DNA from: Alkalibacter rhizosphaerae
GTDB lineage: Bacteria; Bacillota; Clostridia; Eubacteriales; Alkalibacteraceae
Assembly: GCF_017352215.1 (NCBI RefSeq)
Contig: NZ_CP071444.1
Location: 558,001-622,000, forward strand
Direction of reading: 5' to 3'
DNA: 64,000 nucleotides
Numbering within the stretch: position 1 is the stretch's first letter; the number at the start of each line of letters is the position of its first letter. This document shows, in pieces, positions 1 through 7,734 of the stretch. The position numbers and the translations under genes were made by a program. A model generated the notes under the pieces. That model ran no database searches, was not told where the DNA came from, and worked only from the letters and a program-made list of their open reading frames with translations.

Positions 1-1373
1 AATCGGGAACGATCGATCATGTTCTGATACTTTTCGTGAGCCGCCCGCATCAACGGTTCCACCCTTGGGTCTGCCGGCGGATGGTCTTTGGTCAATTCTT
101 CGAAACTCTCCACATACTTGGATTCGAATTTCGGATACAGATGGGAGTATTTTTGTATGGAATCTTCTTTCTTTTCGGTAGTGACCAATTCTCCTGCATT
201 GTCATACTTGCCGTTTTCCAAAATGTATTCCAGGACGGCAACGTAGTTTTCCGGATTGACGTCGCCTAGCGCCAAGGCCGATTTATCTGTGATGAACTGG
301 TAGTTTCCACCGGGAGCCAGAATATCGATCAATTCTTTCGCCTTGTCGATGCACTGCTGCTTGGTACCGTTGCCCAGCAGCGTAAGGGGATAGAATCCAC
401 CCAGTACCATCTTTTTACCCAATTTATCCTTGAATTTTTGCGGATCTCCGTATTCCATCCAAAGCTGGGTACCTTGAGGCAATTCCTGCAGATGATCAAT
501 GAAACGGGTCCAGTCTCCTTCCAGGAAGATCTGCATGGGTTGTCCCTGCTCTGCCGCTATATGGCAAACTTTATTGAAGGTGGGGAAATAGAATTTTTCA
601 AATTGTTCCGTACTCAGGAAAGCCGCCATGTGGGTCATGATCATGTTGCATCCAAGAGGATTGATCACATTGGGCTTGCCCAGCCAAATGGCATAAGGCA
701 TAATGGCTTCCAATGCCTCCAGCAGCTTCTCCGGACAACGTCTCATATCCATGGGGATCTTGGAGAATCCACGATACATGTCGGTTATAAAATCGAATGG
801 GACGATCTGCATGCCTACACTGCCAAAAGGCCGTCTGAACAACCCATATCTTTCGACCATAGTAGCTTCCGCCTCACCGAATGCCCTTCCCTGCTCCATA
901 CCGGAAAGAAGGGATTTTGCATAATTATGGGCACGGTTGACGTCGTTGTCGTATCCCTTGTTGATCCTGGGCTGGAGTACTTCCAACACAAAATCATAAG
1001 GGTTTTTGATGAATTCGTCGTAATCTTCTGCATCCATGACCGATTTTTCCGCGTGTTGAATGAATCCGGATTTGCTCATTTCCATCAAACTGGATTTTTG
1101 GAACATCAGTCCGATGGGATCCCTTGCAAAAGCACTGACGGGGGTGTCTCCTCTGCAGATCTCTCGTCCTTTCTCAAAAATATCGACAAGCAATTCAGTA
1201 CTGTACTGATACTGGGTGGTCATCAGGTCTCTTCCGGAGTACTGGATCAAAAATTCCAGTCCCACCGCATCTTTTACAGGAATGCGATCGGGGATCACAC
1301 CGGTAAAGAGATCTTCAAACAACTTGGTTCTGTACTCTTTCATCTGCTGGGGGTTATCGGGTCGTTGTGTCAT
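1..1373 (-). CDS. Long URO-D-fold corrinoid methyltransferase-like protein, copy 1 (3' end cut by window)
   Basis: Reads from ATG at 1373 (good GAGGTGAT ribosome site) to the window edge: 457 full codons, with the last residues ...NMIDRSR aligning with the end of its neighbour (NMIDRGFFL), so only a few residues are missing. It is a close paralogue of the 459-aa protein immediately upstream; the two are nearly identical over the region containing MIFLEGDWTRFIDHLQELPQ-like sequence. The fold assignment (uroporphyrinogen decarboxylase superfamily, MtaA/CmuA/MtvB-like) rests on general similarity and on the neighbouring corrinoid genes. True HemE is unlikely: there are no other haem genes here and the protein is much longer than HemE. 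Substrate unknown. It has its own promoter and sits behind a terminator, so it is probably transcribed separately. Confidence 0.75.
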   Translation of the reverse strand, partial: MTQRPDNPQQMKEYRTKLFEDLFTGVIPDRIPVKDAVGLEFLIQYSGRDLMTTQYQYSTELLVDIFEKGREICRGDTPVSAFARDPIGLMFQKSSLMEMSKSGFIQHAEKSVMDAEDYDEFIKNPYDFVLEVLQPRINKGYDNDVNRAHNYAKSLLSGMEQGRAFGEAEATMVERYGLFRRPFGSVGMQIVPFDFITDMYRGFSKIPMDMRRCPEKLLEALEAIMPYAIWLGKPNVINPLGCNMIMTHMAAFLSTEQFEKFYFPTFNKVCHIAAEQGQPMQIFLEGDWTRFIDHLQELPQGTQLWMEYGDPQKFKDKLGKKMVLGGFYPLTLLGNGTKQQCIDKAKELIDILAPGGNYQFITDKSALALGDVNPENYVAVLEYILENGKYDNAGELVTTEKKEDSIQKYSHLYPKFESKYVESFEELTKDHPPADPRVEPLMRAAHEKYQNMIDRSR

Positions 1374-1403
1374 GCTATCACCTCATCCTCTTTTTATAAT
1401 TTG

Positions 1404-1432
1404 ATTTAATCATATCAAAATTTGTAAGTCAA
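1404..1432 (-). promoter_or_regulatory. Promoter of the downstream URO-D-like gene with palindrome over the -10
   Basis: On the minus strand TTGACT (1432-1427) and TTAAAT (1409-1404) are separated by exactly 17 bases. The -10 region overlaps TGATTTAATCA (5-bp arms around one base). The same -35, -10, spacing and palindrome recur at 3017-3045 before the paralogous gene, which suggests a shared regulator. Confidence 0.6.
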
Positions 1433-1462
1433 GGCACGTATATTATTTTCACAACAAAGAAA

Positions 1463-1486
1463 GCGCCAAGTCAGATTTCTTGGCGC
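1463..1486 (-). terminator. Intrinsic terminator between the two long URO-D-like genes
   Basis: Perfect 8-bp stem GCGCCAAG/CTTGGCGC with an 8-base loop, followed on the minus strand by a T-rich stretch (TTTCTTTGTTG). It ends the upstream 459-aa gene. Confidence 0.7.
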
Positions 1487-1500
1487 CTTGCGACGATCCT

Positions 1501-2880
1501 CTACAGGAAGAATCCTCGATCGATCATGTTGTGGTATTTGTTGTAATGCTCCCGCATCAACGGTTCCACTCTTGGATCTGCCGGCGGATGATCCTTGGTC
1601 AGTTCTTCGAAACTTTCCACGTATTTGGATTCGAACTTTGGATACAAGTGAGAATATTTTTGGATGGAATCTTCTTTTTTTGCTGTTGTAACTTGCTCTC
1701 CCGCATTGGAATATTTTCCGTTTTCCAATACGTATTCCAAAACCGCCACGTAGTTTTCCGGATTCAAATCCGACATGACCAAAGCTGCCTTGTCCGAGAT
1801 AAACTGATAGTTTCCTCCAGGAGCCATGATGTCCATCAGTTCCTTGGCTTTGTCGATACACTGTTGTTTTGTTCCCTTGCTAAGCAGGGTAATGGGATAA
1901 AAACCACCAAGAACCATCTTTTTACCCAATTTGTCCTTGAATTTTTGCGGATCTCCGTATTCCATCCAAAGCTGGGTACCCTGAGGCAATTCCTGAAGGT
2001 GATCGATGAACCGGGTCCAGTCTCCTTCCAGGAAGATCTGCATGGCTTGTCCTTTTTCTGCGGCTATGTGGCAAACTTTATTGAATGTGGGGAAATAGAA
2101 TTTTTCAAATTGCTCCGTACTGAGGAAGGCAGCCATGTGGGTCATGATCATGTTGCATCCCAAAGGACTGATCACATTCGGTTCCCCCATCCAGATGGCG
2201 TAAGGCATGACGGCTTCCAGCGCTTCCAACAATTTTTCCGGACAACGCTTCATGTCCAATGGGATCTTGCTGAACCCCCGGTACATGTCGGTAATGTAGT
2301 CAAAAGGAACCACTTGCATGCCAACAGAACCCATGGGGCGGGTAAATAATCCATATTTTTCAACGATCTCCGCTTCCGCCCTGCCAAATTCCATTGCCTG
2401 TTCCATATGAGACAAAACGGCCTTGACATAGCTTCTGGCCCGCATGACTTCATTGCTGTAGGCTTTGTTGAGCCTGGGCTCCAACGTTTCCAACACAAAA
2501 TCGTGGGGATTCTTAATGAACTCGTCGTACTCGTCAGGGTCCATGACCGACTTTTCCGCATGCTGAATGAATCCGGATTGGCTCATCTCCATGACGATGG
2601 ATTTTTGGAACATCAAGGCAATGGGATTTCTTGCAAAAGCGCCTACGGGCATGTCTCCCCTGCAGATCTCCATTCCCTTTTCCAAAATTTCAAGGATCAA
2701 TTCATACTTGTACTGATATTGGGTGGTCATCAGATCCTTGCCTGCATACTGGATCAGGCATTCCCAACCGACCGTATCCCAAACCGGTATTCGGTCCGGT
2801 ATGATGCCGGTATACAGATCCTCGAAAAGCTTGGTGCGGTAGGCTTTTTTCTCTTGCGGGTTTTTCACTTGTTCCGTCAT
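1501..2880 (-). CDS. Long URO-D-fold corrinoid methyltransferase-like protein, copy 2
   Basis: Complete 459-aa protein; ATG at 2880 follows GAGGTGAT. It resembles the uroporphyrinogen-decarboxylase-fold methyltransferases (MtaA/MtbA/CmuA/MtvB group), which move methyl groups from a substrate to a corrinoid protein. It is longer than the 326-aa family members elsewhere in the window, with about 100 extra residues. It lies directly downstream of the corrinoid activator gene but behind a strong terminator and its own promoter. No corrinoid protein is encoded on this strand nearby, so it would have to use one from the divergent operon. The methyl donor is not predictable from sequence alone. A decarboxylase or regulatory role cannot be excluded. 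Confidence 0.75.
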   Translation of the reverse strand: MTEQVKNPQEKKAYRTKLFEDLYTGIIPDRIPVWDTVGWECLIQYAGKDLMTTQYQYKYELILEILEKGMEICRGDMPVGAFARNPIALMFQKSIVMEMSQSGFIQHAEKSVMDPDEYDEFIKNPHDFVLETLEPRLNKAYSNEVMRARSYVKAVLSHMEQAMEFGRAEAEIVEKYGLFTRPMGSVGMQVVPFDYITDMYRGFSKIPLDMKRCPEKLLEALEAVMPYAIWMGEPNVISPLGCNMIMTHMAAFLSTEQFEKFYFPTFNKVCHIAAEKGQAMQIFLEGDWTRFIDHLQELPQGTQLWMEYGDPQKFKDKLGKKMVLGGFYPITLLSKGTKQQCIDKAKELMDIMAPGGNYQFISDKAALVMSDLNPENYVAVLEYVLENGKYSNAGEQVTTAKKEDSIQKYSHLYPKFESKYVESFEELTKDHPPADPRVEPLMREHYNKYHNMIDRGFFL

Positions 2881-2901
2881 GTTATCACCTCGTTTTAAAA
2901 T

Positions 2902-2943
2902 TTATAAAAAAAATGGAGTCTCCGGCTTCGGCAGCTCCATTTT
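2902..2943 (-). terminator. Terminator-like hairpin inside the leader of the 459-aa gene (possible attenuator)
   Basis: Minus-strand stem AAAATGGAG/CTCCATTTT (2943-2935 and 2918-2910) contains an inner CCG-AAGC-CGG stem and is followed by a run of eight T. It lies between the promoter at 3017-3045 and the ribosome site of the gene, so it would terminate the gene's own transcript unless opened. The other long URO-D gene has no such element. Confidence 0.6.
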
Positions 2944-3016
2944 CTATATACATCAGGCGATCTTTCCTTACAGTGAATTTGTAATTTTTAAACCATTCAT
3001 TTTTGTTTCCATCTTG

Positions 3017-3045
3017 ATTTAATCATATTAGATTTTATAAGTCAA
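3017..3045 (-). promoter_or_regulatory. Promoter of the 459-aa URO-D-like gene
   Basis: TTGACT (3045-3040) and TTAAAT (3022-3017) with 17-base spacing on the minus strand. The TGATTTAATCA palindrome overlaps the -10. It matches the promoter at 1404-1432 in both hexamers and in flanking bases. Confidence 0.6.
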
Positions 3046-3070
3046 CATGGATTTACACTTATTTCACAAA

Positions 3071-3108
3071 AAAAATACTGCTGCACTTGAAAGTGCAACA
3101 GTATTTTT
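3071..3108 (-). terminator. Terminator of the corrinoid-activator gene
   Basis: Stem AAAAATACTG-TGCACT with complementary AGTGCA-CAGTATTTTT, three-base loop and one A/C mismatch, immediately downstream of the activator stop codon. A/T tracts on both sides give it bidirectional potential. Confidence 0.8.
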
Positions 3109-3116
3109 GATTGCTT

Positions 3117-4907
3117 TTAATCTTCTCCCTCCCAGGAGTCCCCGAAATTCATGTTTCCGGTATATTGTTCCATAAACCCTGGTTTGTTGGCCAATTCAAC
3201 GAATATGGCTTCCCGTCCCAAGACACGGCATTCCTGTTGTTTTTCCTTGGAAATGAGGTAAAGCTGAGAACCCGTTCCCGCTGCATTGCCAAGAGATCGT
3301 ACCGGTACTCCCTCATATTTGGGGATCATGCCAATGGATTGGGCGTGGTGTACGTCGATGTAGTTTCCAAAAGCGCCGGCAATGACGATTTCCGTCAAAT
3401 CTTCTCCCTTGATGCCGTAATCCTCCACCACCATGACACAACCAGTGTAGATGGCTGCTTTGGCCATTTGCACCTGGCGTACGTCGTTCTGGCTGAAGAA
3501 TATATCCGTTCCAATGGAAGTTTCTTCTGCAAATGCCACGACGAAAACATTTTCATGGCCTTCCTTCCGGATCCTCTTCTTCAGATCTGGTGAAACCATA
3601 TCCTCCGGATCATTGAAGGTTCCCAGTTCGTTGATGACTTCATTTTTATACATTTCCGCTACCAGGTCGATGACACCGGAACCGCAGACCCCTTCCGGTT
3701 TGGTGTTTCCAATCACTTTGTATTCCAATTTGCCGTCTACAATGGCGACCCGTTCGATGGCGCCGTTGGTCCCCCGCATTCCGTGAGACAATCCTGCACC
3801 TTCAAGCGCCGGACCACAAGCAGTTGATGATACGTTGTAGTTGGTGTCTTTACCGACAGCGATCTCGCCATTGGTGCCCAAGTCCAACATCAATCGAACC
3901 TTGTTGTCATTGGGTATGGACAACAATACAGCTGTCGTATCCGCACCGACAAACCCGCCCAGAAGCGGCAATATGGCAAATTTACCTGTGGGACACATCT
4001 TCAAGCCGATATGTTTTGCACTGGTTTCATACACGGAATGGATGGTGCTGGAAAAAGGCTTCTTACCCAAATACTCCGGATACAATCCCAGCAACAGATG
4101 TTGCATGGTGCTGTTGCCTACAACTACTGCCATATAGATGTCCACGATATCGATCTTATGGGAATCGCAAATATCCGTGATGATCTCATTCAAGGTGTCC
4201 ACTGCCAGCTTTTGCAATCGAGGACCATATTTGTCCGGTTCCGTCACTACATGATTGATCCTGGATATGACATCTCCGCCCAGTTCCGTTTGTTTGTTCA
4301 TGGTGGAACTGACACCAACGATCCTACCATCCTCCATATCATACAGATATCCTACTGCCGAGGTGGTCCCCAAGTCGAATGCAATACCGTAAACGGTCCT
4401 CTCGTCATCTCCCGGCATAACATCTAGAATTTCACAGTGGTTCATGATCAGGCGCAAACCGCTTTCGTGGTGATATGTTTTAGAAATCTTCTGCAATATC
4501 TCCAATTCGGGTTTTTGGATTTTTTTGTCCGTCAAATTCCGCAAGGTGGACCAATCGTTGTCGCCAAGTTCTGTAAACAGTTGCTCTCTGGTAAAATGCA
4601 GCGAGTGGATCGACGGATTATGGGCCGTTTGATCCATGGTGGAGGAAGTCAGGATCTGCACTTTCTGTTCTTCTTCTCTCAACAACACTTTTATACCATC
4701 GTATACAACTACTTGACAGGACAAGACCCGCTTGACTTCACCGTCTTCTTCAATGTCGACACCGCATTTTTTACACACACCCCGTCCACCGCAAACCAGG
4801 TTGAGGGGATATCCTGCATCTGCACATGCCTGGGACAACTTTGTACCTTCCGGCACTTCAATGGATTTGTTCAAATAAGGAAATTCTACTTTCAACATCT
4901 TTGCCAT
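3117..4907 (-). CDS. Reductive activator of corrinoid proteins (ferredoxin/ASKHA ATPase)
   Basis: RACo/RACE/RamA-like protein that uses ATP and low-potential electrons to return inactive Co(II) corrinoid proteins to Co(I). I place the start at the ATG at 4907 (596 aa) because AAAGGAG lies upstream at proper spacing; an ATG 21 bases earlier has no such site. The N-terminus carries a plant-type [2Fe-2S] motif with Cys39, 45, 48 and 64 (C-x5-C-x2-C-x15-C). The C-terminal half is the DUF4445/ASKHA domain with FDLGTTSA, LDLGTNGE and GAFGNYID phosphate/nucleotide motifs. It is divergent from the methyltransferase/corrinoid operon, as is common for corrinoid systems, and is the only activator in the window, so it probably serves all three corrinoid proteins. 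Confidence 0.92.
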   Translation of the reverse strand: MAKMLKVEFPYLNKSIEVPEGTKLSQACADAGYPLNLVCGGRGVCKKCGVDIEEDGEVKRVLSCQVVVYDGIKVLLREEEQKVQILTSSTMDQTAHNPSIHSLHFTREQLFTELGDNDWSTLRNLTDKKIQKPELEILQKISKTYHHESGLRLIMNHCEILDVMPGDDERTVYGIAFDLGTTSAVGYLYDMEDGRIVGVSSTMNKQTELGGDVISRINHVVTEPDKYGPRLQKLAVDTLNEIITDICDSHKIDIVDIYMAVVVGNSTMQHLLLGLYPEYLGKKPFSSTIHSVYETSAKHIGLKMCPTGKFAILPLLGGFVGADTTAVLLSIPNDNKVRLMLDLGTNGEIAVGKDTNYNVSSTACGPALEGAGLSHGMRGTNGAIERVAIVDGKLEYKVIGNTKPEGVCGSGVIDLVAEMYKNEVINELGTFNDPEDMVSPDLKKRIRKEGHENVFVVAFAEETSIGTDIFFSQNDVRQVQMAKAAIYTGCVMVVEDYGIKGEDLTEIVIAGAFGNYIDVHHAQSIGMIPKYEGVPVRSLGNAAGTGSQLYLISKEKQQECRVLGREAIFVELANKPGFMEQYTGNMNFGDSWEGED

Positions 4908-4990
4908 TTTATTAACTCCTTTTGTCATAAATTTTGCTTACTTTCCTTGATTTTTCAAGCTTTTACTCAAGCTAAATTTGTCTTCATTTT

Positions 4991-5009
4991 AATATTGTAT
5001 AACAATATT
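4991..5009. promoter_or_regulatory. Perfect palindrome in the activator/methyltransferase divergent intergenic
   Basis: AATATTGTATAACAATATT: 8-bp inverted arms around ATA. It lies between the divergent activator and methyltransferase genes, about 30 bases upstream of the latter's promoter, so it is a candidate operator for both directions. Confidence 0.4.
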
Positions 5010-5036
5010 TCTTTACAAACAAGATTAAATAATATA

Positions 5037-5065
5037 TTGACAAAGCGCCCATTTCTATGTAAGAT
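5037..5065 (+). promoter_or_regulatory. Promoter of the methyltransferase-corrinoid-URO-D operon
   Basis: TTGACA (5037-5042), 17-base spacer, TAAGAT (5060-5065). The same hexamers recur before hydrogenase operon 2 (58111-58139). Confidence 0.65.
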
Positions 5066-5093
5066 TTTAAGTAGACATAAATATTCATAATTT

Positions 5094-5136
5094 CATCCGG
5101 ATCCAACCGGATGGGTTTGTCGATTAATGCAATCGA
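5094..5136 (+). other. Two small hairpins in the operon leader
   Basis: CATCCGG/CCGGATG (5094-5100 and 5107-5113) and TCGATT/AATCGA (5120-5125 and 5131-5136) are perfect stems in the transcribed leader before the ribosome site. No T-run follows, so neither looks like a terminator. I do not recognise a riboswitch class. Confidence 0.4.
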
Positions 5137-5166
5137 TGACAATATTAATTAATAGGAGGGAACACA

Positions 5167-5973
5167 TTGATTATCATTGGAGAAAAAATCAACGGATCCA
5201 TTCCTTCGGTCGCGAAAGCCATCGCCGCCAAGGACGCAGATTTCATCCGAAATCTGGCAAAAATTCAAACGGAAGCCGGAGCAACATTCATTGACGTTTG
5301 TGCATCGGTAGACGACGACATCGAGCTGGAGACCATGAAATGGTTGATCGACTTGGTACAGGAGGTAACAGATACTCCCATAGCAGTGGACAGCCCCAAC
5401 GAAATGACTTGTCTGGAATCCATGAAGTATTGCAACAAGCCGGGTCTTTTCAACTCCGTATCCATGGAGGGAAAGAAAATTGAAAACGTATTCCCGGTCA
5501 TCGCCGACACAAAATGGGAGATCGCAGCACTTCTCAACGACGATACAGGGATCCCGCAAACGGCGGAAAAGCGACTGGAAGTATTTGCAAACCTGATGGC
5601 AAAAGCCAAAGAATACAACATCGACCCGTCCAGATTCCACATCGATCCATTGATCGAAATGCTTTGTACGTCGGAAGACGGCATCGCCATGGTGGAGACG
5701 GTCATCTCCGAGATCAAGAAACAATACCCGACCATCCACGTAACGGGAGCGGTAAGCAACATTTCCTTCAACCTGCCGGCACGAAAGATCGTCAACCAGG
5801 CCTTTACCGTACTGGCCATGAAAGCCGGTTTGGACAGCGCCATTTTGGATCCGACGGATCAAAACCTGATGGGAATGATCTACGCCACAGAGTGCATGCT
5901 GGGAGAAGACGAGTACTGCATGGAATACATCAGTGCATATCGGGAAGGCATCTTTGGTGCAAAGAAAAAGTAA
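5167..5973 (+). CDS. Methyltetrahydrofolate:corrinoid methyltransferase (methyltransferase II)
   Basis: 268 aa with a dihydropteroate-synthase-like TIM barrel. It starts at TTG 5167, eight bases after AGGAGGG. The family (AcsE/MtrH/MtgA/MtvA-like) moves a methyl group between a corrinoid protein and tetrahydrofolate. Visible conserved positions are DSPN at 75-78, FNSVS at 95-99, D160 and GAVSNISF at 194-201, the last containing the Asn that binds the pterin in characterised members. It is the first gene of an operon with a corrinoid protein 50 bases downstream and a URO-D-fold methyltransferase, the layout of a three-component demethylase. A nearly identical copy begins beyond the right edge of the window. 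Confidence 0.9.
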   Translation: MIIIGEKINGSIPSVAKAIAAKDADFIRNLAKIQTEAGATFIDVCASVDDDIELETMKWLIDLVQEVTDTPIAVDSPNEMTCLESMKYCNKPGLFNSVSMEGKKIENVFPVIADTKWEIAALLNDDTGIPQTAEKRLEVFANLMAKAKEYNIDPSRFHIDPLIEMLCTSEDGIAMVETVISEIKKQYPTIHVTGAVSNISFNLPARKIVNQAFTVLAMKAGLDSAILDPTDQNLMGMIYATECMLGEDEYCMEYISAYREGIFGAKKK

Positions 5974-6641
5974 GGGGAACCATTAAACAAACAATATAAC
6001 AACACTACGAGGAGGAACAGTACATGTCAAAAATTCAAGAAGTTCAAGAAATGGTAGCAAAGGGTAAAACCAAAGTAGTAGCAGGATTGGTCCAGGAAGC
6101 ATTGGACGGGGGCGCACAACCGAAAGAAATTTTGGATGCCATGATCGAGTCCATGGGAATCGTTGGAGACAAATTCTCCGCCGGCGAGATCTTCGTACCG
6201 GAAATGCTGATTTCTGCAAAAGCCATGAGCAAGGGTGTAGACGTACTCAAGCCGTTGTTGGCCGGAGACGCTTCCACATCGTTGGGAACCTGCGTTATCG
6301 GAACGGTAGCTGGAGACCTTCATGATATCGGCAAAAACCTGGTAAGCATGATGCTGGAGAGCGCCGGATTCACCATGATCGACCTTGGTGTAGACGTGCC
6401 TGCTGCAAAATTTGTTGAAGTTGCAAAAGAAAACAACGCAGTCATCGTTGCCGCTTCCGGATTGTTGACCACCACCATGCCTGCACTGAAGGAAACTTCT
6501 TTGGCGCTGAAAGATGCCGGATTCACTGTCATCGTTGGTGGAGCACCTGTTACCCAAGCTTATGCAACAGAGATCAAGGCAGACGGATACGCTCCGGACG
6601 CTGGTAGCGCCGTTACCAAAGCAAAAGAATTGGTAAAATAA
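5662..6641 (+). repeat. Left arm of a long inverted repeat (partner at 63021-64000)
   Basis: The last 103 codons of the methyltransferase, the 50-base intergenic and the whole corrinoid gene recur at 63021-64000 in the opposite orientation with only scattered synonymous differences. Both arms are 980 bases without length change. Similarity stops one base after the corrinoid stop codon. The repeat must continue to the right of the window. Confidence 0.9.
6024..6641 (+). CDS. Corrinoid (B12-binding) methyl carrier protein 1
   Basis: 205 aa, MtbC/MtvC/MtaC-like. Residues 1-85 form the helical cap domain; residues 87-205 are the Rossmann-like B12 domain with DLHDIG at 98-103, His100 being the lower cobalt ligand, then SGLLTTTMP (145-153) and VGGAP (171-175). 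It shuttles the methyl group between the URO-D-type methyltransferase and the pterin methyltransferase. AGGAGG precedes the ATG. The protein sequence reads as identical to the copy at 63021-63638, and differs at only a few positions from the copy at 8014. Confidence 0.93.
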   Translation: MSKIQEVQEMVAKGKTKVVAGLVQEALDGGAQPKEILDAMIESMGIVGDKFSAGEIFVPEMLISAKAMSKGVDVLKPLLAGDASTSLGTCVIGTVAGDLHDIGKNLVSMMLESAGFTMIDLGVDVPAAKFVEVAKENNAVIVAASGLLTTTMPALKETSLALKDAGFTVIVGGAPVTQAYATEIKADGYAPDAGSAVTKAKELVK

Positions 6642-6721
6642 TAGACAAACCGAATGACCTGAAATATATCATTGCTTCCAATGTACACACACGAAGCAGC
6701 AGAAAAAGGAGGTAGTTAATG

Positions 6722-7699
6722 ATGCTGACAATACGAGAAAATTTATTGGAGACCATCAAAGGGGGAAATCCCGACCGATTTGTCAATCAGTATGAATTCA
6801 TGGAATTGATCATGGAGTGCCCACTGGGCCAAATGGTTGGCCCGGGTCAAACATTGAAAAACGAATGGGGCATCACTTTCAGCTGGCCGGAAGGTCAACT
6901 GGGTGGATTCCCGGTCCACGACGAAGAACACAAGGTTTTGAAGGACATCACCAAGTGGAAAGAACAGGTGACCATACCGCCGATCGTAACAGATGACGCT
7001 GCATGGGCAGCTGCAGAAGAACATGCAAAAAATGTGGATCGCAACGAACGATTCGTGACTACATTCGTGGCTCCTGGCGTATTTGAAATGACCCATCACC
7101 TCATGAGCATGGAAGATGCCTTGATGGGATTGTATGAAGAACCGGAGTACATGCACGAATTGATCGACGCTTTGACGGAAAGAGAATTGGCTTATGCCAA
7201 AGAAATGATCCGTCGCATTAAGCCGGACGCCATTTTCCATCATGATGACTGGGGCAGCCAAAAGGCATCCTTTGTCTCACCGGAAATGTTCGAAGAATTC
7301 TTCCTGCCGGCTTACAAAAAGATTTATGGTTTTTACAAGGAAAACGGTGTGGAGTTGATCGTTCATCACAACGATGCCTACAGCGCCAACCTGGTGCCTT
7401 TCATGATCGAAATGGGAATCGATATCTGGCAAGGAGTCATGACCACCAATGATACACCGGAACTGATCAAAAAGTATGGTGGAAAAATTTCCTTCATGGG
7501 AGATATCGACAGTGGAGTGGTTGACTTCCCTGCCTGGACACCGGAGATCGTTCATCAAGAAGTGGAACGAGCCTGCACGAACTGCGGCAAACTCTACTTC
7601 ATCCCCAACCTGACACAAGGCTTGAACTTCAGTTCCTTCCCGGGAGTATATGAAGAAGCAAGCAAGGCCATCGACGAAATGAGCAAAAAACTGTTCTAA
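6722..7699 (+). CDS. Short URO-D-fold corrinoid methyltransferase (methyltransferase I) 1
   Basis: 325 aa, uroporphyrinogen-decarboxylase fold, third gene of the operon. Two ATGs are adjacent at 6719 and 6722; I choose 6722 because spacing to GGAGG and the N-terminus (MLTIR) match the two paralogues. Likely role: demethylate a small substrate and load the corrinoid protein. Conserved candidates for the active site are HHDDWG (173-178), HHND (215-218) and Cys288 in NCGKLYFIP. Metal ligands cannot be assigned safely from sequence. The substrate is probably O-, N- or S-methyl; similar proteins act in O-demethylation by acetogens, but no neighbour identifies it here. Confidence 0.85.
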   Translation: MLTIRENLLETIKGGNPDRFVNQYEFMELIMECPLGQMVGPGQTLKNEWGITFSWPEGQLGGFPVHDEEHKVLKDITKWKEQVTIPPIVTDDAAWAAAEEHAKNVDRNERFVTTFVAPGVFEMTHHLMSMEDALMGLYEEPEYMHELIDALTERELAYAKEMIRRIKPDAIFHHDDWGSQKASFVSPEMFEEFFLPAYKKIYGFYKENGVELIVHHNDAYSANLVPFMIEMGIDIWQGVMTTNDTPELIKKYGGKISFMGDIDSGVVDFPAWTPEIVHQEVERACTNCGKLYFIPNLTQGLNFSSFPGVYEEASKAIDEMSKKLF

Positions 7700-7706
7700 A
7701 AATTTT

Positions 7707-7734
7707 AAGAAGCACGCGATCTCGCGTGCTTCTT
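7707..7734 (+). terminator. Operon terminator
   Basis: AAGAAGCACGCGA/TCGCGTGCTTCTT, 13-bp perfect stem with two-base loop and T-rich tail, directly after the URO-D stop. Confidence 0.9.

Noticed and set aside
438-1409. Plus-strand open frame of 323 codons
   Set aside because: Antisense to the first URO-D-like gene; low-complexity translation without a recognised domain, and the minus strand aligns well with its paralogue.
1480-2349. Plus-strand open frame of 289 codons
   Set aside because: Antisense to the 459-aa gene, and its translation resembles the shadow frame of the first copy, as expected from paralogous DNA on the other strand.
1501-2880. Classical uroporphyrinogen decarboxylase (HemE)
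   Set aside because: Length, multiple paralogues, and neighbouring carrier, pterin methyltransferase and activator genes point to corrinoid methyl transfer; no other haem genes are present.
5149-5862. Minus-strand open frame of 237 codons
   Set aside because: Antisense to the pterin methyltransferase, which is well supported.
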